Below are positions 41,246-50,162 of a DNA stretch of 51,196 nt, one piece after another. The stretch is from the NCBI GenBank assembly GCA_029864565.1, contig JAOTTD010000012.1, forward strand, positions 1 through 51,196. Direction: 5' to 3'. The stretch's first letter is position 1. Every line of letters starts with the position of its first letter. The DNA is from Thermoplasmata archaeon. GTDB taxonomy: Archaea; Thermoplasmatota; Thermoplasmata; UBA10834. The position numbers and the translations under genes are program-made. The notes beneath the pieces are model-generated. The model saw only the letters and a program-made list of their open reading frames with translations, searched no databases and was not told where the DNA came from.

Positions 41246-42151
41246 TCACATCGATGTTGACACACGCCTCTCGCTGGAGACTCCCTCGACAAATGCGAAG
41301 GCCATTCGCGGCGTGCTGTGGCAGTAGCCCACTTTTCCGTGGATGTCCACCATTATCACGCCTCCGAATCCGTCAACCCTTTCCTTCAGCACTGCAATAG
41401 CATTCTTACACGCCGTTATTGGGTCCGAAACGGTTCGCTTGATGTCTATCGTCGTTTTAGACATGACGACGGCCATTATCTGCTCGCCCCACCCCGTCGC
41501 TGAAACTGCCCCCACTCCGTCGTCAGCGTACGCTCCGCATCCGACCAGGGGCGAATCACCAACCCTGCCTGCAGGCTTCCGGGGGATGCCTCCGGTCGAT
41601 GTGGCGCATGCGACATGTCCCTCTCTGTCGATTGCGCAGGCGCCGACCGTGTCCCCCACCCCGCTGAAGTGTCTCTTAGTTCCCATCACGCCAGTGCGCA
41701 TGAATTCTCTGTAATCCTCGAGTTCCCGGCCAACAAGGAGATCTTCGATAGTGCATCTCTCGAAGCCTTCCTTGACGGCGAAATCCAATGCGCCATCGCC
41801 CACGAGCATCGAATGGTTGGTGCGCTCCATGATGTTTCTGGCAATGCGCACCGGGTTGCGAACGAACTGTATGGCCGCGACCGCTCCCGATCTGAGTGAT
41901 TTGCCGTCCATAACGATTGCGTCGAGCTCCACCTGGCCGGACTGGTTGAGCACGGATCCGACGCCCGCATCGAAGGTGGAGTCATCCTCCATAATCGCAA
42001 CTGCCTCAACGACTGCGTCGACAGCGCTTCCTCCAGCAAGCAGCAGGTCGTGGCCTGCTGTGGCGGCCAGCTCACAGCCTCTCTCGTGCGGCTCAACCAG
42101 AACGTCCGGTATGTCCCAGGCTCCGCCGTGCACAATTATCGAGGGTTTCAT
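41246..42151 (-). CDS. Isoaspartyl peptidase/L-asparaginase (T2 family)
   Basis: N-terminal nucleophile hydrolase of 301 residues that removes beta-aspartyl residues or deamidates asparagine. MKPSIIVHGGAWDIPD is the family start. It self-cleaves before Thr168 in SGVGDTVGACAIDREG, followed by ATSTGGIPRKPAGRVGDSP; the catalytic threonine is kept. ATG 42151 is the family start; longer frames to 42574 are spurious because they overlap the EF-Tu-like gene. It lies 29 bases after the EF-Tu-like stop and is probably co-transcribed. Cytosolic; role in protein repair or amino-acid turnover. Confidence 0.92.
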   Translation of the reverse strand: MKPSIIVHGGAWDIPDVLVEPHERGCELAATAGHDLLLAGGSAVDAVVEAVAIMEDDSTFDAGVGSVLNQSGQVELDAIVMDGKSLRSGAVAAIQFVRNPVRIARNIMERTNHSMLVGDGALDFAVKEGFERCTIEDLLVGRELEDYREFMRTGVMGTKRHFSGVGDTVGACAIDREGHVACATSTGGIPRKPAGRVGDSPLVGCGAYADDGVGAVSATGWGEQIMAVVMSKTTIDIKRTVSDPITACKNAIAVLKERVDGFGGVIMVDIHGKVGYCHSTPRMAFAFVEGVSSERRVSTSM

Positions 42152-42180
42152 CGGATCGAGACCTTCGGATGGATTATCCG

Positions 42181-42441
42181 CTATGGCTTGAGTTTGAGGA
42201 CTCGGTCGTGCGGACGCACCCGCTCCTTCACCTTGATGCCAACTGCCTGTCCTGCTGTGGCATTCGGAACCGGGTTCCTGTCGATCTCCATGGATTCGAC
42301 CTTCTGTTCGAAGTCCGTCGTGGCCCCTTTGAAGTGGACCGTGTCGCCTATGGCGATTCCTCCTAACGTGATCTCGATTGCAGCCACAGACGGTTTTGCG
42401 AAGAACTGCATGACCGTGCCAACCTGTGTTTCTTCGGGCAT
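42181..42441 (-). CDS. EF-Tu domain 2-like small protein
   Basis: 86 residues, one beta-barrel of the translation-factor domain 2 type. Motifs: VGTVMQFFAKPSVAAIEITL, GIAIGDTVHFKGATTDFEQK, VESMEIDRNPVPNATAGQAV, then GIKVKERVRPHDRV. It is like stand-alone elongation-factor-like proteins of archaea. There is no GTPase domain. ATG 42441 follows a TATA box at 42472-42480. The family has no proven role; a link to translation is inferred from fold. Confidence 0.85.
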   Translation of the reverse strand: MPEETQVGTVMQFFAKPSVAAIEITLGGIAIGDTVHFKGATTDFEQKVESMEIDRNPVPNATAGQAVGIKVKERVRPHDRVLKLKP

Positions 42442-42471
42442 TTCTAAACCCCCGTTTCGAATCCGCATCAT

Positions 42472-42480
42472 CGTATATAG
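42472..42480 (-). promoter_or_regulatory. TATA box for EF-Tu-like operon
   Basis: Reverse strand of CGTATATAG, about 30 bases before ATG 42441, giving a leader of roughly 10 bases. Confidence 0.55.
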
Positions 42481-42619
42481 GTTTGTTTCGTGCAAATCGC
42501 TCCTCGAACAGGTGTAGCTCTCGCCCATCTTGACTTGGATACGGCGAAAAGCGAACATCCGGTCTTTTCGCCATAAGTTCTAATAGGCCGGAGTGTTTCT
42601 CAAATGTAGCATCGAACAG

Positions 42620-43963
42620 ATGTCCAGGGGATGCACGGTGCAGAAAGAGCAGATAGCGCCAAAGCAGAAGCGAGGGGCAGGCAAACCGCCAACCCCCGTC
42701 AGATTCTCAGGCGAGATGCTCAGCGTCCTTAGCGATATAATGTCGGTCGAAAGCCTGGACTCCGTTCTGCAGAAGATAGCTACCACCATTGCGGAGCTCT
42801 TTTCGATTCGAGCACTGATCATCTGTGTCCTCGACGAGAACGAACAGGTGTTCCGCGTGCGTGCCGCATACGGATACGAGGGCGAGCGGGCAGAGCAGAT
42901 CAAGTCGATTACTTACAGTCAGGAAAGAGTCAGCAAGGACATAGACGCGAAGTACCAGTTGGCGGAGAGCGTGTATTTCGTGAGGCCAGGTCCGGAGGAG
43001 TTCGTCAAGTCCGACGAACCCCTCTATCTTGACGTCAAAGCCATCACAAGACCCAGAACAGACGCAGCCAATTGGCACGAGCTGGATTATCTCAAAATAG
43101 TGTTCACCGAGCGTGAAGGCGGGCTGAAAGGGTTTATTGAGATCGAGGAACCAGAGTCCCGCAAGGTGATGAATGCGGACACCATTGAGACCCTCAGGGT
43201 TTTCGCGGAGCTCGCAGGGGTGGCGATAGAGAACGCGAAGATGTACCAGAAACAGGTCGAAATTGCCCAGAGGACCCGGTACCTCAGTGACATAATCGCT
43301 CACGACATCAACAACTACAACCAGGCGGTGACGAGCTATCTCCACATGGCACTTTCCAAGGAAATCGACCCTGGCAGGGCGGTCGACTATCTCGAGAGGG
43401 CGACCACAGCTGCGTGGAGCATCAGTGAGCTGATACAGCGCGCAGATAGGTTGACTACTATTGAGGAGGAGGGAGGCAAGAACCTAGGCCCTGTTGACCT
43501 CGGCGAGGTGCTCAGGGAAAGCATGGCCGAAGTCGCGAGAGAAGCCGCCGGGAAGAAGGCCGTCTTCAACATCGACCTTGGCAAGCATCGTTACTTCGTC
43601 TCCGGAAACGAGCTGGTAAACGAAATATTCGTGAACATACTGGAAAACGCCGTCCAGTACGACGCACACGAAAGCATATCGGTCGACCTGAGCGTTGGTG
43701 AATTCTTCGTGGATTACAGAAGGTACTGGTGCGTCTCGATTGCGGACAATGGAATAGGCATCCCCGACTCGAAGAAGAACGTGGTCTTCGGCCGGCTAGG
43801 CGATGAGAACAAGGGACCACCCGCACTCGGCCTGGGATTGTCGATTGTCCGGACCATAGTGGAAGCTTACCATGGGATGGTCTGGGTGGAGGACAGGGTT
43901 CCGGGTGACCACTCAAAGGGAAGCGTTTTCAGGGTGGCCTTACCGATGGCATCTTTGGAATGA
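42620..43963 (+). CDS. GAF-domain soluble histidine kinase
   Basis: Cytosolic sensor kinase of 447 residues. A GAF-type sensor (about 30-215) includes IATTIAELFSIRALIICVLD and GFIEIEEPESRKVM; it may bind a small ligand. The kinase follows with the H-box IIAHDINNYNQAVTSY, N-box NIFVNILENAVQYD, G1 DNGIGIPD and G2 PPALGLGLSIVRTIVEAYHG. No membrane span and no adjacent response regulator, so it is an orphan kinase. Starts possible at GTG 42593, ATG 42620 and GTG 42638; I chose ATG 42620. Its H-box style (HD-I/x-N-x-N-Q) matches the kinase at 5.9-6.6 kb. Confidence 0.88.
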   Translation: MSRGCTVQKEQIAPKQKRGAGKPPTPVRFSGEMLSVLSDIMSVESLDSVLQKIATTIAELFSIRALIICVLDENEQVFRVRAAYGYEGERAEQIKSITYSQERVSKDIDAKYQLAESVYFVRPGPEEFVKSDEPLYLDVKAITRPRTDAANWHELDYLKIVFTEREGGLKGFIEIEEPESRKVMNADTIETLRVFAELAGVAIENAKMYQKQVEIAQRTRYLSDIIAHDINNYNQAVTSYLHMALSKEIDPGRAVDYLERATTAAWSISELIQRADRLTTIEEEGGKNLGPVDLGEVLRESMAEVAREAAGKKAVFNIDLGKHRYFVSGNELVNEIFVNILENAVQYDAHESISVDLSVGEFFVDYRRYWCVSIADNGIGIPDSKKNVVFGRLGDENKGPPALGLGLSIVRTIVEAYHGMVWVEDRVPGDHSKGSVFRVALPMASLE

Positions 43964-44045
43964 CGCTTCAGCATCCGATTAGAGCCCCATTCAACGGGTC
44001 ATAAGCTTTTTCCCCACAATGTCGATTCGGGTCTGGTCGATCCTG

Positions 44046-44804
44046 ATGCGGCTGAAAGATAAGGTGGCACTGATAACTGGAGGAACGGAGGGCATGGGCT
44101 ATGCGACAGCCGAGCTCTTCCTGAAGGAAGGTGCCAAGGTTGTCATATCTGGCAGGTCTGAGGAGAAGGGGGCCGAGGCAAGACGCAAGCTTGACGCGAT
44201 GGGCGAGGTGATGTTCGTCAAGGGAGACGTGTCTGTGGATGCCGACGCCAAAAGGATGGTCGACGAGACGGTGGATAGGTTCGGCAGGGTCGATATCGTC
44301 TTCAACAATGCGGGCGTTTATTTGGAGAAGGTCGCTGAGGCGACGAGCGAGGCCGAATGGGATCAAGTCTTAGACATCAACCTCAAGGGCACATTCCTGG
44401 TCTCGAAGCATGCGGTGCCTCATATGAGGCGTCAGCACAGCGGTGTCATAATCAACAACTCTTCTGATGCGGGGTTGGTGGGAAACCGCGCATGCGCGGC
44501 GTATTGCGCCTCAAAGGGAGGAGTGACCATCATGACGAAGGCTATGGCCTTAGACTACGCCAAAGACAACATACGGGTCAACTGTGTCAATCCCGGAGTG
44601 ATAGACACTCCCATGGTCGCTCAGGAGGTCGCTAAGGCCGCTGACAAGGAGACGTACGAGAAACAGATGAATACCGACCACCCCATAGGCAGAATAGGTC
44701 GCCCGGAGGAGGTCGCGAAAGCGGTCCTGTTCCTCGCTTCTGACGAGGCGTCGTTCGTTACCGGTGCAGCGGTGTCAGTCGATGGTGGATTGACGGCACA
44801 ATGA
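44046..44804 (+). CDS. Short-chain dehydrogenase/reductase
   Basis: NAD(P)-dependent oxidoreductase of about 252 residues. Motifs: cofactor loop TGGTEGMGYAT, NNAGVYLE, catalytic Ser in NNSSDAG, YCASK with Tyr/Lys, and PGVIDTPM. The C-terminal GAAVSVDGGLTAQ is standard for the family. Nearest families are 3-oxoacyl-ACP reductase and glucose/sorbitol dehydrogenases; the substrate is not clear. ATG 44046 (MRLKDKVALITGG) is preferred over 44019; a TATA-like CATAAGCTTTTT lies near 43999-44010. Confidence 0.9.
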   Translation: MRLKDKVALITGGTEGMGYATAELFLKEGAKVVISGRSEEKGAEARRKLDAMGEVMFVKGDVSVDADAKRMVDETVDRFGRVDIVFNNAGVYLEKVAEATSEAEWDQVLDINLKGTFLVSKHAVPHMRRQHSGVIINNSSDAGLVGNRACAAYCASKGGVTIMTKAMALDYAKDNIRVNCVNPGVIDTPMVAQEVAKAADKETYEKQMNTDHPIGRIGRPEEVAKAVLFLASDEASFVTGAAVSVDGGLTAQ

Positions 44805-44859
44805 CATCGCAAACGATTTCGACGAATTGACTGGAGGGACACGTCGACCACGGCCGCCC

Positions 44860-45093
44860 TTACACAAAGCCCTTACCGAGGTCGATACCGAGCTCTCTGG
44901 CACATCTGTCGGCGTATTCGCACCAGTCAAAGCAGGTTGGCCGTTTCTGACGGACTATCATGCCCCCGCAATGATAGCATCTGAACTTCACCTCATTGGT
45001 GAACATCTCGACCTCACTGCGACAGTGAGGGCAGATGACAGGCTCTGGAAGCGGCTCTAGGATGGAATTCGCGCCAGGGCATCTCGTGAACAT
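44860..45093 (-). CDS. Small zinc-binding protein
   Basis: 77 residues. A zinc knuckle CPHCRSEVEMFTNEVKFRCY with CGG follows an acidic/Pro start, then PTCFDWCEYADRC with three more Cys. The WCxYAxxC motif occurs in a family of small archaeal and bacterial proteins, sometimes next to HD phosphohydrolases or DNA-repair genes. Function unknown. Start choice (ATG 45093) is not firm; the core begins near residue 18. Confidence 0.75.
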   Translation of the reverse strand: MFTRCPGANSILEPLPEPVICPHCRSEVEMFTNEVKFRCYHCGGMIVRQKRPTCFDWCEYADRCARELGIDLGKGFV

Positions 45094-45109
45094 GGGACTG
45101 TCTCCCTAT

Positions 45110-45131
45110 ACGTTGTACCTACGTTGTACCT
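45110..45131. repeat. Tandem 11-base direct repeat in divergent promoter region
   Basis: ACGTTGTACCT occurs twice head to tail (45110-45120 and 45121-45131), between the divergent small zinc protein and the rubrerythrin-like gene. Spacing of one helical turn would place two sites on the same DNA face, as for an operator. Confidence 0.5.
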
Positions 45132-45227
45132 AGTGAGACAGCACACAAAGATGTATTCCCTGATTAGGCACTTTTAGCGGAAAACGATAAATCAGCATAG
45201 GGTGTACATGTCCAAGAGGATCCGTGC

Positions 45228-45758
45228 ATGGTGTCGGCCCGCAGCGAGCAGATTGAGATTCTCCGCAACGCGATACAGATGGAGATTCAAGGAGAGGACT
45301 TCTTCTTGAAGATGGCGGAGCGTGTCAGACACCCGAACACAAAGAGCATGTTTTCCTCGCTCGCGCGACAAGAGCAAAGGCACGTCGACGTGCTGAAAGA
45401 GGAGCTGTCAAGGCTAGAGGGCGGAAGCGACTGGATCTCCCCCTCGTCTGTGAAGTTGAAACCGAACTCGGCAGCGAGCGCATCGGTGTTCCATGGCGAG
45501 GGCGGGGCAGGGCTGGAGATAGACCCAAAGGCTGGCGAGTTGGAGGCTATTAAGCTGGGTATCGAGATCGAGAAGCGGTCAATTGATTACTATCGGAAGA
45601 CCGGGGCAGAGGTGATGGGGCTAAAGGCCAAGATGGTGTTCAATTGGCTCGTCGGTGAGGAGGCGGGACACCTGACCATACTGACTGCGGAATACGACAA
45701 CCGCTCGAGATCAGGGTTTTACTTCGACACGCCCGAGTTCAGCCTTGAAGTCATGTGA
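45228..45758 (+). CDS. Rubrerythrin-like diiron protein
   Basis: Ferritin-like four-helix bundle of 176 residues. Carboxylate and His ligands appear in two halves: MEIQGEDFFLKMAERV with QEQRHVDVLKEE, and IEIEKRSIDYYRK with EEAGHLTILTAE. The C-terminal rubredoxin domain of classic rubrerythrin is absent; a separate rubredoxin gene is 1.1 kb away. Probably a peroxide-reducing or iron-handling enzyme. ATG 45228 follows a TATA-like CGATAAATCA at 45185-45194. Confidence 0.87.
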   Translation: MVSARSEQIEILRNAIQMEIQGEDFFLKMAERVRHPNTKSMFSSLARQEQRHVDVLKEELSRLEGGSDWISPSSVKLKPNSAASASVFHGEGGAGLEIDPKAGELEAIKLGIEIEKRSIDYYRKTGAEVMGLKAKMVFNWLVGEEAGHLTILTAEYDNRSRSGFYFDTPEFSLEVM

Positions 45759-45765
45759 TGGTGGG

Positions 45766-46809
45766 TCACGGTTCGTTGCATCTCATCCATTCCACGATCA
45801 GCAGCAGATCGGACAATACGGCGTAGGCAGTCTGGGTGACTTCGGGATCGATCTCCAGTATTGTGATGTTCCCCATGAGATCGGTCACCAGAGTGACTGC
45901 GCTCGAAGTGCCATCCACTGACCAGAACGGGCTTGTGCAGTTCAATCTCTCGGGTGACACGCTGGTGACGACCCCTGACTCGGTCCTCTCGGCTCGGGCC
46001 ACGAGCTTCACCTTCTTGCCTTCTCTCGCTGCAGCGGTGAGGTCATCGGGGCTCAGGTTCGTGACTCCGCTTCTTACGACCTTGTCCGGTGCGCTGCCTG
46101 CGCCCATGAGCACGTTCGCGAGAACGCTAATCTTGGCCGCGGCGTCCCATCCGTCGAGGTCCAATGACGGGTCTGCCTCAGCAATGCCTCTCCTTTGAGC
46201 CTCCTTGACAGCGTCATCGAGGCTCCTCCCTCCTGACATCTCCGTCAGGACGAAATTTGACGTGCTATTCAGTATGCCCTCAATTCGAATGACCTCACAT
46301 CCCTGGAGAGCTTTCTCTGCGAGGTTGAATATAGGCGTCCCGTCCATTACTGTTCCCTCGAATCGCAGTTTCATGTTCATCGACTTCGCAAGCGATTCGA
46401 GCCTGTCATACGCGAAGGCGATCGGGCCCTTGTTGGCCGTTATCACGTGCATCTTCGATCGTAGCGCGTACGATATGTGGTCTATGGCGGGCTGCCCGGA
46501 GCCAATATCCAGGGTGGTGAGCTCCACCATAACATCCGCGTCGCACCTGTCAATCATCTCTAACGGGGTGATGTCCAAGGACCCCTCCCCGTAGTGCCTC
46601 AGATCGCCGTGGGTCTTCTCCACTTCAAGAACTCTCGCGAGATCGAGTCCTCGTTCGGACATGAGGCTGCCCTTTGACCGTGTCGCAATGGCCAACACTT
46701 CGATGTCAAGCCCCTTCGAGGACAAAAGCCATTCGCGCTTGCGCAACAGCATCCTGGCAAATTCCTGACCCACGTTCCCGAATCCTATCAACGCAAGGCG
46801 CAGAATCAT
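45766..46809 (-). CDS. hom: Homoserine dehydrogenase
   Basis: Reduces aspartate semialdehyde to homoserine, for threonine and methionine. About 347 residues. NAD(P) loop LALIGFGNVGQEF at the N-terminus, VITANKGPIAF, GILNSTSNFVLTEM and the catalytic EADPSLDLDGWDAAAK. No C-terminal ACT domain is present, so threonine feedback control by that route is unlikely. It is convergent with the rubrerythrin-like gene, 7 bases apart. No aspartokinase is in the window. Confidence 0.93.
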   Translation of the reverse strand: MILRLALIGFGNVGQEFARMLLRKREWLLSSKGLDIEVLAIATRSKGSLMSERGLDLARVLEVEKTHGDLRHYGEGSLDITPLEMIDRCDADVMVELTTLDIGSGQPAIDHISYALRSKMHVITANKGPIAFAYDRLESLAKSMNMKLRFEGTVMDGTPIFNLAEKALQGCEVIRIEGILNSTSNFVLTEMSGGRSLDDAVKEAQRRGIAEADPSLDLDGWDAAAKISVLANVLMGAGSAPDKVVRSGVTNLSPDDLTAAAREGKKVKLVARAERTESGVVTSVSPERLNCTSPFWSVDGTSSAVTLVTDLMGNITILEIDPEVTQTAYAVLSDLLLIVEWMRCNEP

Positions 46810-46855
46810 GGACTCCTCTCCTCAAGGGCTTCAGGCGGCTGTTCCTGAACGAAGC

Positions 46856-47023
46856 TCAGAGCTTCGCGAACTCTTCCTTGCTCGCGCCGCATTCCGGGCA
46901 GGTCCAGTCGTCAGGGAGCTGCTCGAATGGGGTCCCTGGCTCCACCGATTGCGTGACGTCGCCCTCGACGGGATCGTACACGTAACCACAGATATTGCAC
47001 TGGTACTTGGCCGCCTCCGTCAT
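46856..47023 (-). CDS. Rubredoxin
   Basis: 55-residue Fe(Cys)4 electron carrier. Both cysteine hairpins are present: [15 protein letters not shown] and [13 protein letters not shown], with the aromatic and acidic residues typical of rubredoxins. ATG 47023 follows a TATA box at 47054-47063. It ends 46 bases before homoserine dehydrogenase on the same strand. It may supply electrons to the rubrerythrin-like protein for peroxide removal; that is inference from family knowledge. Confidence 0.95.
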   Translation of the reverse strand: MTEAAKYQCNICGYVYDPVEGDVTQSVEPGTPFEQLPDDWTCPECGASKEEFAKL

Positions 47024-47223
47024 CGCGGCCGATATCCATTTTTGAGTACTTGACCTTTATTAACCTCGCCGTGAGAAATGGCCATAGGGGCGGAGATGGC
47101 GACGGTCCATCTGAGCCAAGGCAGGAGAAAGTGGAAGACGAAGAACCATGCGACAAAGCGCATTGCGATGATGAATGGCACTGCGAAGCTGAGGGTCACG
47201 GCGAGCGATTTCTTCCGCATCAC
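47020..47223 (-). CDS. Possible small membrane protein upstream of rubredoxin
   Basis: Frame of 67 residues: [19 protein letters not shown], then [17 protein letters not shown] and a basic tail. It has two hydrophobic spans with a basic N-terminus, and its TGA overlaps the rubredoxin ATG (ATGA), which would suggest coupling. Against it, the rubredoxin TATA box lies within it, and no ribosome site is clear. Confidence 0.35.
   Translation of the reverse strand: MMRKKSLAVTLSFAVPFIIAMRFVAWFFVFHFLLPWLRWTVAISAPMAISHGEVNKGQVLKNGYRPR
47054..47063 (-). promoter_or_regulatory. TATA box for rubredoxin
   Basis: Reverse strand of CCTTTATTAA, centred about 35 bases before ATG 47023. Confidence 0.55.
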
Positions 47224-47654
47224 TCTGCGAGGCTTCTGAGCGGTATGGATGCGTCTCTGTCAAGTTCTTGGTCATGCCGGCTATTCTAACCGCCATCATT
47301 GCATCCGTAGTCGGACCTGTCAACCATGAGGTAGGGCAGAAATGATAACCGGCTTTGGAACCGCATTGGCAGCTGCTGGGGCGCGGCTAGCATCTAAAAG
47401 CGCCAACTTCCGCATCTGATATGCCGCGCGTGCTGGCTCGACATGGGACAACGAAATTCGGACTACCCGTCACGAGTAGCGGTCCGAAATTATGGTCGTG
47501 CATATGGAATCCGCCAGAAAATTGTTCGATTAGATACACTTAAGTACAATTCTATTTGTTTAGGGGCGGGGCGGCTCTGAGGCTCGCAGGTCCCTGATGA
47601 CCATGGTATGCCTGAGAGTTGCACAGTGAGCGCAATCATTCGCTAGGTGTTTGC
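47224..47654 (+). promoter_or_regulatory. sdh upstream region with dyad and TATA box
   Basis: 430 bases without a recognised gene. A dyad AAATTCGGAC (47454-47463) pairs with GTCCGAAATT (47482-47491), 9 of 10 bases, with a further TAC/GTA inside. A TATA-like CACTTAAGTA at 47537-47546 gives a transcript start near 47570 and a leader of 85 bases to sdhC. The dyad is about 50 bases upstream of the TATA box, a place for an activator or repressor site. Confidence 0.45.
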
Positions 47655-48068
47655 ATGAAGATCGGTAGCTTGAAGTGGTTGTTCGGCAAGAACTCGGAGT
47701 TCTGGCCGACGAACATGAAGACTGGTATGTGGGCATGGGTCGGACACAGACTTACTGGCCTTGCTCTCGTCGCCTACGTCTTCCTGCATCTGTCGTTCTT
47801 GTCGACAGCGTCGGTGGGTTCTGGAGATTTCGACTCATTGATGGAAGTGACATCGCAGCCTCTGTTCGTGGCGATGGACTTCCTTTTGGTGATAGTGGTC
47901 ATCTATCACGCCATGAACGGCGCCAGGGTAATTATGTTCGACCTCGGCTTCGGAATCAGGCACCAGAAACTCGTGTTCTGGATATGCATGGCCGTTGCCG
48001 CGGTGCTCATCGTCGGCGGCTTGTGGGCCATATGGGATCTGGTATTCGTTCCCGCTGGGGGTGCGTGA
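47655..48068 (+). CDS. sdhC: Succinate dehydrogenase cytochrome b subunit
   Basis: 137-residue membrane anchor of complex II, with three spans. GHRLTGLALVAYVFLHLS (first span with a haem-ligand His) and VIYHAMNGARVIMF are typical. ATG 47655 has AGGTG 6 bases before it. First of the operon sdhCDAB. In the complex it holds the haem and quinone site. Its stop is followed one base later by sdhD. Confidence 0.9.
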   Translation: MKIGSLKWLFGKNSEFWPTNMKTGMWAWVGHRLTGLALVAYVFLHLSFLSTASVGSGDFDSLMEVTSQPLFVAMDFLLVIVVIYHAMNGARVIMFDLGFGIRHQKLVFWICMAVAAVLIVGGLWAIWDLVFVPAGGA

Positions 48069-48069
48069 G

Positions 48070-48459
48070 ATGACTGAAGAGCGCATCGCAACCACGAAGG
48101 TCGCGGGCACCTGGGCGTGGTTCTTCCAGAGGCTGTCTGCCGTCCTGCTGGTGATACTGCTGGGCATACACTTGTACGTTGCCCATTTCATGGACGTCGG
48201 CTCGCACACTGGCGACGAGGCCCTGATTACGTTCGAAGATGTGAGCATCAGGCTCGATCAGCTGATCTACATAGCGGTCGACTACAGCATGCTCGCGATG
48301 GTATTGCTCCATGGACTCAACGGTTTCAGGACTGTCCTGTTCGACTTCGACATGTTCGCGAAGCGTAAGAAGGTCGTTGATCGCGGGCTCTGGGTACTGG
48401 GGATTGGGACGCTGCTCTGGGGCATCGTGATTCTGTTCCCCTTCCTGTCTGGAGGCTGA
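48070..48459 (+). CDS. sdhD: Succinate dehydrogenase membrane anchor subunit
   Basis: 129 residues, three membrane spans: [39 protein letters not shown] with a His/Gly motif, and a last span ending FPFLSGG. It pairs with SdhC to anchor the catalytic SdhAB. The start lies one base after the sdhC stop, and the stop is 4 bases before sdhA. Confidence 0.88.
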   Translation: MTEERIATTKVAGTWAWFFQRLSAVLLVILLGIHLYVAHFMDVGSHTGDEALITFEDVSIRLDQLIYIAVDYSMLAMVLLHGLNGFRTVLFDFDMFAKRKKVVDRGLWVLGIGTLLWGIVILFPFLSGG

Positions 48460-48463
48460 TCAG

Positions 48464-50161
48464 ATGCACTACCACAAGATACTCGTTATCGGCGGAGGGT
48501 TGGCGGGCCTGAGGGCCGCGATCGAATCCTCGCCAAAGGTGGACACTGCGATAATCTCCCAGGTGCATCCGGTGCGGTCGCATTCGGGCGCTGCTCAGGG
48601 AGGAGTCAACGCCCCCCTGGCAAACAACCCCAAGGGGAAGGATGATACTTGGGAGAAGCACGCGTACGACACTACGAAGGGCAGCGATTTCTTGGCTGAT
48701 CAGGACGCCGTCGAATTCATGACGTCTGAGGCGGGGCCGTGCATATACGAGATAGAGCACTGGGGCTGCCCGTTCTCCAGGACCGAGGAGGGCAAGATAG
48801 CGCAGAGGCCTTTCGGGGGAGCCGGGTTCCCGAGGACATGCTTCGCGGCAGACAAGACAGGCCAGTACATGCTCCACACGCTCTGGGAGTGGTCAGTCAA
48901 GCTCAACATACCGCTTTACGAGGACCGCATAATGGTGGATCTCGTGATTGAGGGCGACCAGTGCAGAGGGGTCATATGCCTCAACATGAAGACCGGCGAG
49001 ATCGAGCCGTTCTTGGCGGAGGCAGTAATATTTGCATCAGGCGGCAGCGGACAGATCTACGCCCGTTCGACCAACGCATTGATCAGCACGGGTTCAGCCC
49101 AGGCTGCTGCATTCAAACGGGGCGTGCCGCTAAAGGACATGGAATTCATTCAATTCCACCCGACCTCTCTCTACGGAACGAACATACTGATGACCGAGGG
49201 TGCCAGGGGCGAGGGTGGATACCTGATCAACTCGAACGGCGAGCGCTTCATGTCGAAATACGCTCCCAACGTCATGGAACTCGGCCCCAGGGACATCGTG
49301 TCGCGTTCAATCCAGACAGAGATTAACGAGGGGCGTGGAATCGAGGGCCAGTATGTTTATCTCGACCTCAGGCACTTGGGGCGGGAGAAGATACTGGAGA
49401 GGCTTCCTGGCATCAGGGACCTCGCCATGAACTTCGTCGGAGTTGACCCGATTGAGAACCCAGTGCCGATCCAGCCGGGACAGCACTACACGATGGGCGG
49501 CATAGACACCACTATCGATGGCGCAACGAGGTTCAAGGGGCTATATGCGGCGGGCGAGTGTGGCTGCGTGAGCGTTCACGGCGCCAACAGGCTCGGTGGC
49601 AACTCATTGCTCGATACGGTTGTCTTCGGAAAGAGATCGGGGGCAGCGGCTGCCGAGCATGTCCTCGCCAAGGGCGAGGAGAAGCAGGGCGAGGCCGCCG
49701 TCATGCGCTGTCTCCGTGAGACTAAGGAGCGCATCGAGACGCTTCTGTCGCGCAAGGGTGAGGAGAATCATGCGGACATCAGGGATGAGATGAGGGTGTC
49801 CATGTTCGCTAAGGTGGGCATATTCCGGCAGAAAGATGCGATGCAGGAAGGCATTGAGAAGATTCGTGAGCTGAAGGAGCGGTACTCAAGAATCGCGGTA
49901 CAGAACAAGGGCATGAGATACAACCTCGATCTGACACGAGCCCTGGAGCTGGAGGGCATGCTCGACGTGGCGGAGGCAATCGCCACAGGCGCGCTCAAGA
50001 GAGAAGAGAGCCGTGGTGCGCATTCGCGCCTCGACTTCAAGGAGCGAGATGACGACAAGTTCCTGAAGCACACGATAGCGACTTACACGGCGAAGGGCGC
50101 CCAGATAAGCTACAGCCCCGTGACTATCATCAAATACAAGCCCGAAGCCAGGAGGTACTGA
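48464..50161 (+). CDS. sdhA: Succinate dehydrogenase flavoprotein subunit
   Basis: FAD-bearing catalytic subunit of 565 residues that oxidises succinate to fumarate. FAD fold [18 protein letters not shown]; the covalent-FAD His sits in [11 protein letters not shown]; substrate-site residues are in QFHPTSLYG and [15 protein letters not shown], with the catalytic Arg in the region [11 protein letters not shown]. Ends near [17 protein letters not shown]. It ends one base before sdhB. Fumarate reductase of the same family cannot be ruled out; the two-anchor layout favours succinate dehydrogenase. Confidence 0.96.
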   Translation: MHYHKILVIGGGLAGLRAAIESSPKVDTAIISQVHPVRSHSGAAQGGVNAPLANNPKGKDDTWEKHAYDTTKGSDFLADQDAVEFMTSEAGPCIYEIEHWGCPFSRTEEGKIAQRPFGGAGFPRTCFAADKTGQYMLHTLWEWSVKLNIPLYEDRIMVDLVIEGDQCRGVICLNMKTGEIEPFLAEAVIFASGGSGQIYARSTNALISTGSAQAAAFKRGVPLKDMEFIQFHPTSLYGTNILMTEGARGEGGYLINSNGERFMSKYAPNVMELGPRDIVSRSIQTEINEGRGIEGQYVYLDLRHLGREKILERLPGIRDLAMNFVGVDPIENPVPIQPGQHYTMGGIDTTIDGATRFKGLYAAGECGCVSVHGANRLGGNSLLDTVVFGKRSGAAAAEHVLAKGEEKQGEAAVMRCLRETKERIETLLSRKGEENHADIRDEMRVSMFAKVGIFRQKDAMQEGIEKIRELKERYSRIAVQNKGMRYNLDLTRALELEGMLDVAEAIATGALKREESRGAHSRLDFKERDDDKFLKHTIATYTAKGAQISYSPVTIIKYKPEARRY

Positions 50162-50162
50162 C

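Noticed and set aside
42152-42574. N-terminal extension of the isoaspartyl peptidase to 442 residues
   Set aside because: The extension overlaps the EF-Tu-like gene in another frame and the family begins at MKPSIIVHGG (42151).
47060-47323. Minus-strand frame of 87 codons upstream of rubredoxin
   Set aside because: Polar and Arg-rich without motif, in a different frame from the hydrophobic 47020-47223 candidate, and crossing the rubredoxin promoter.
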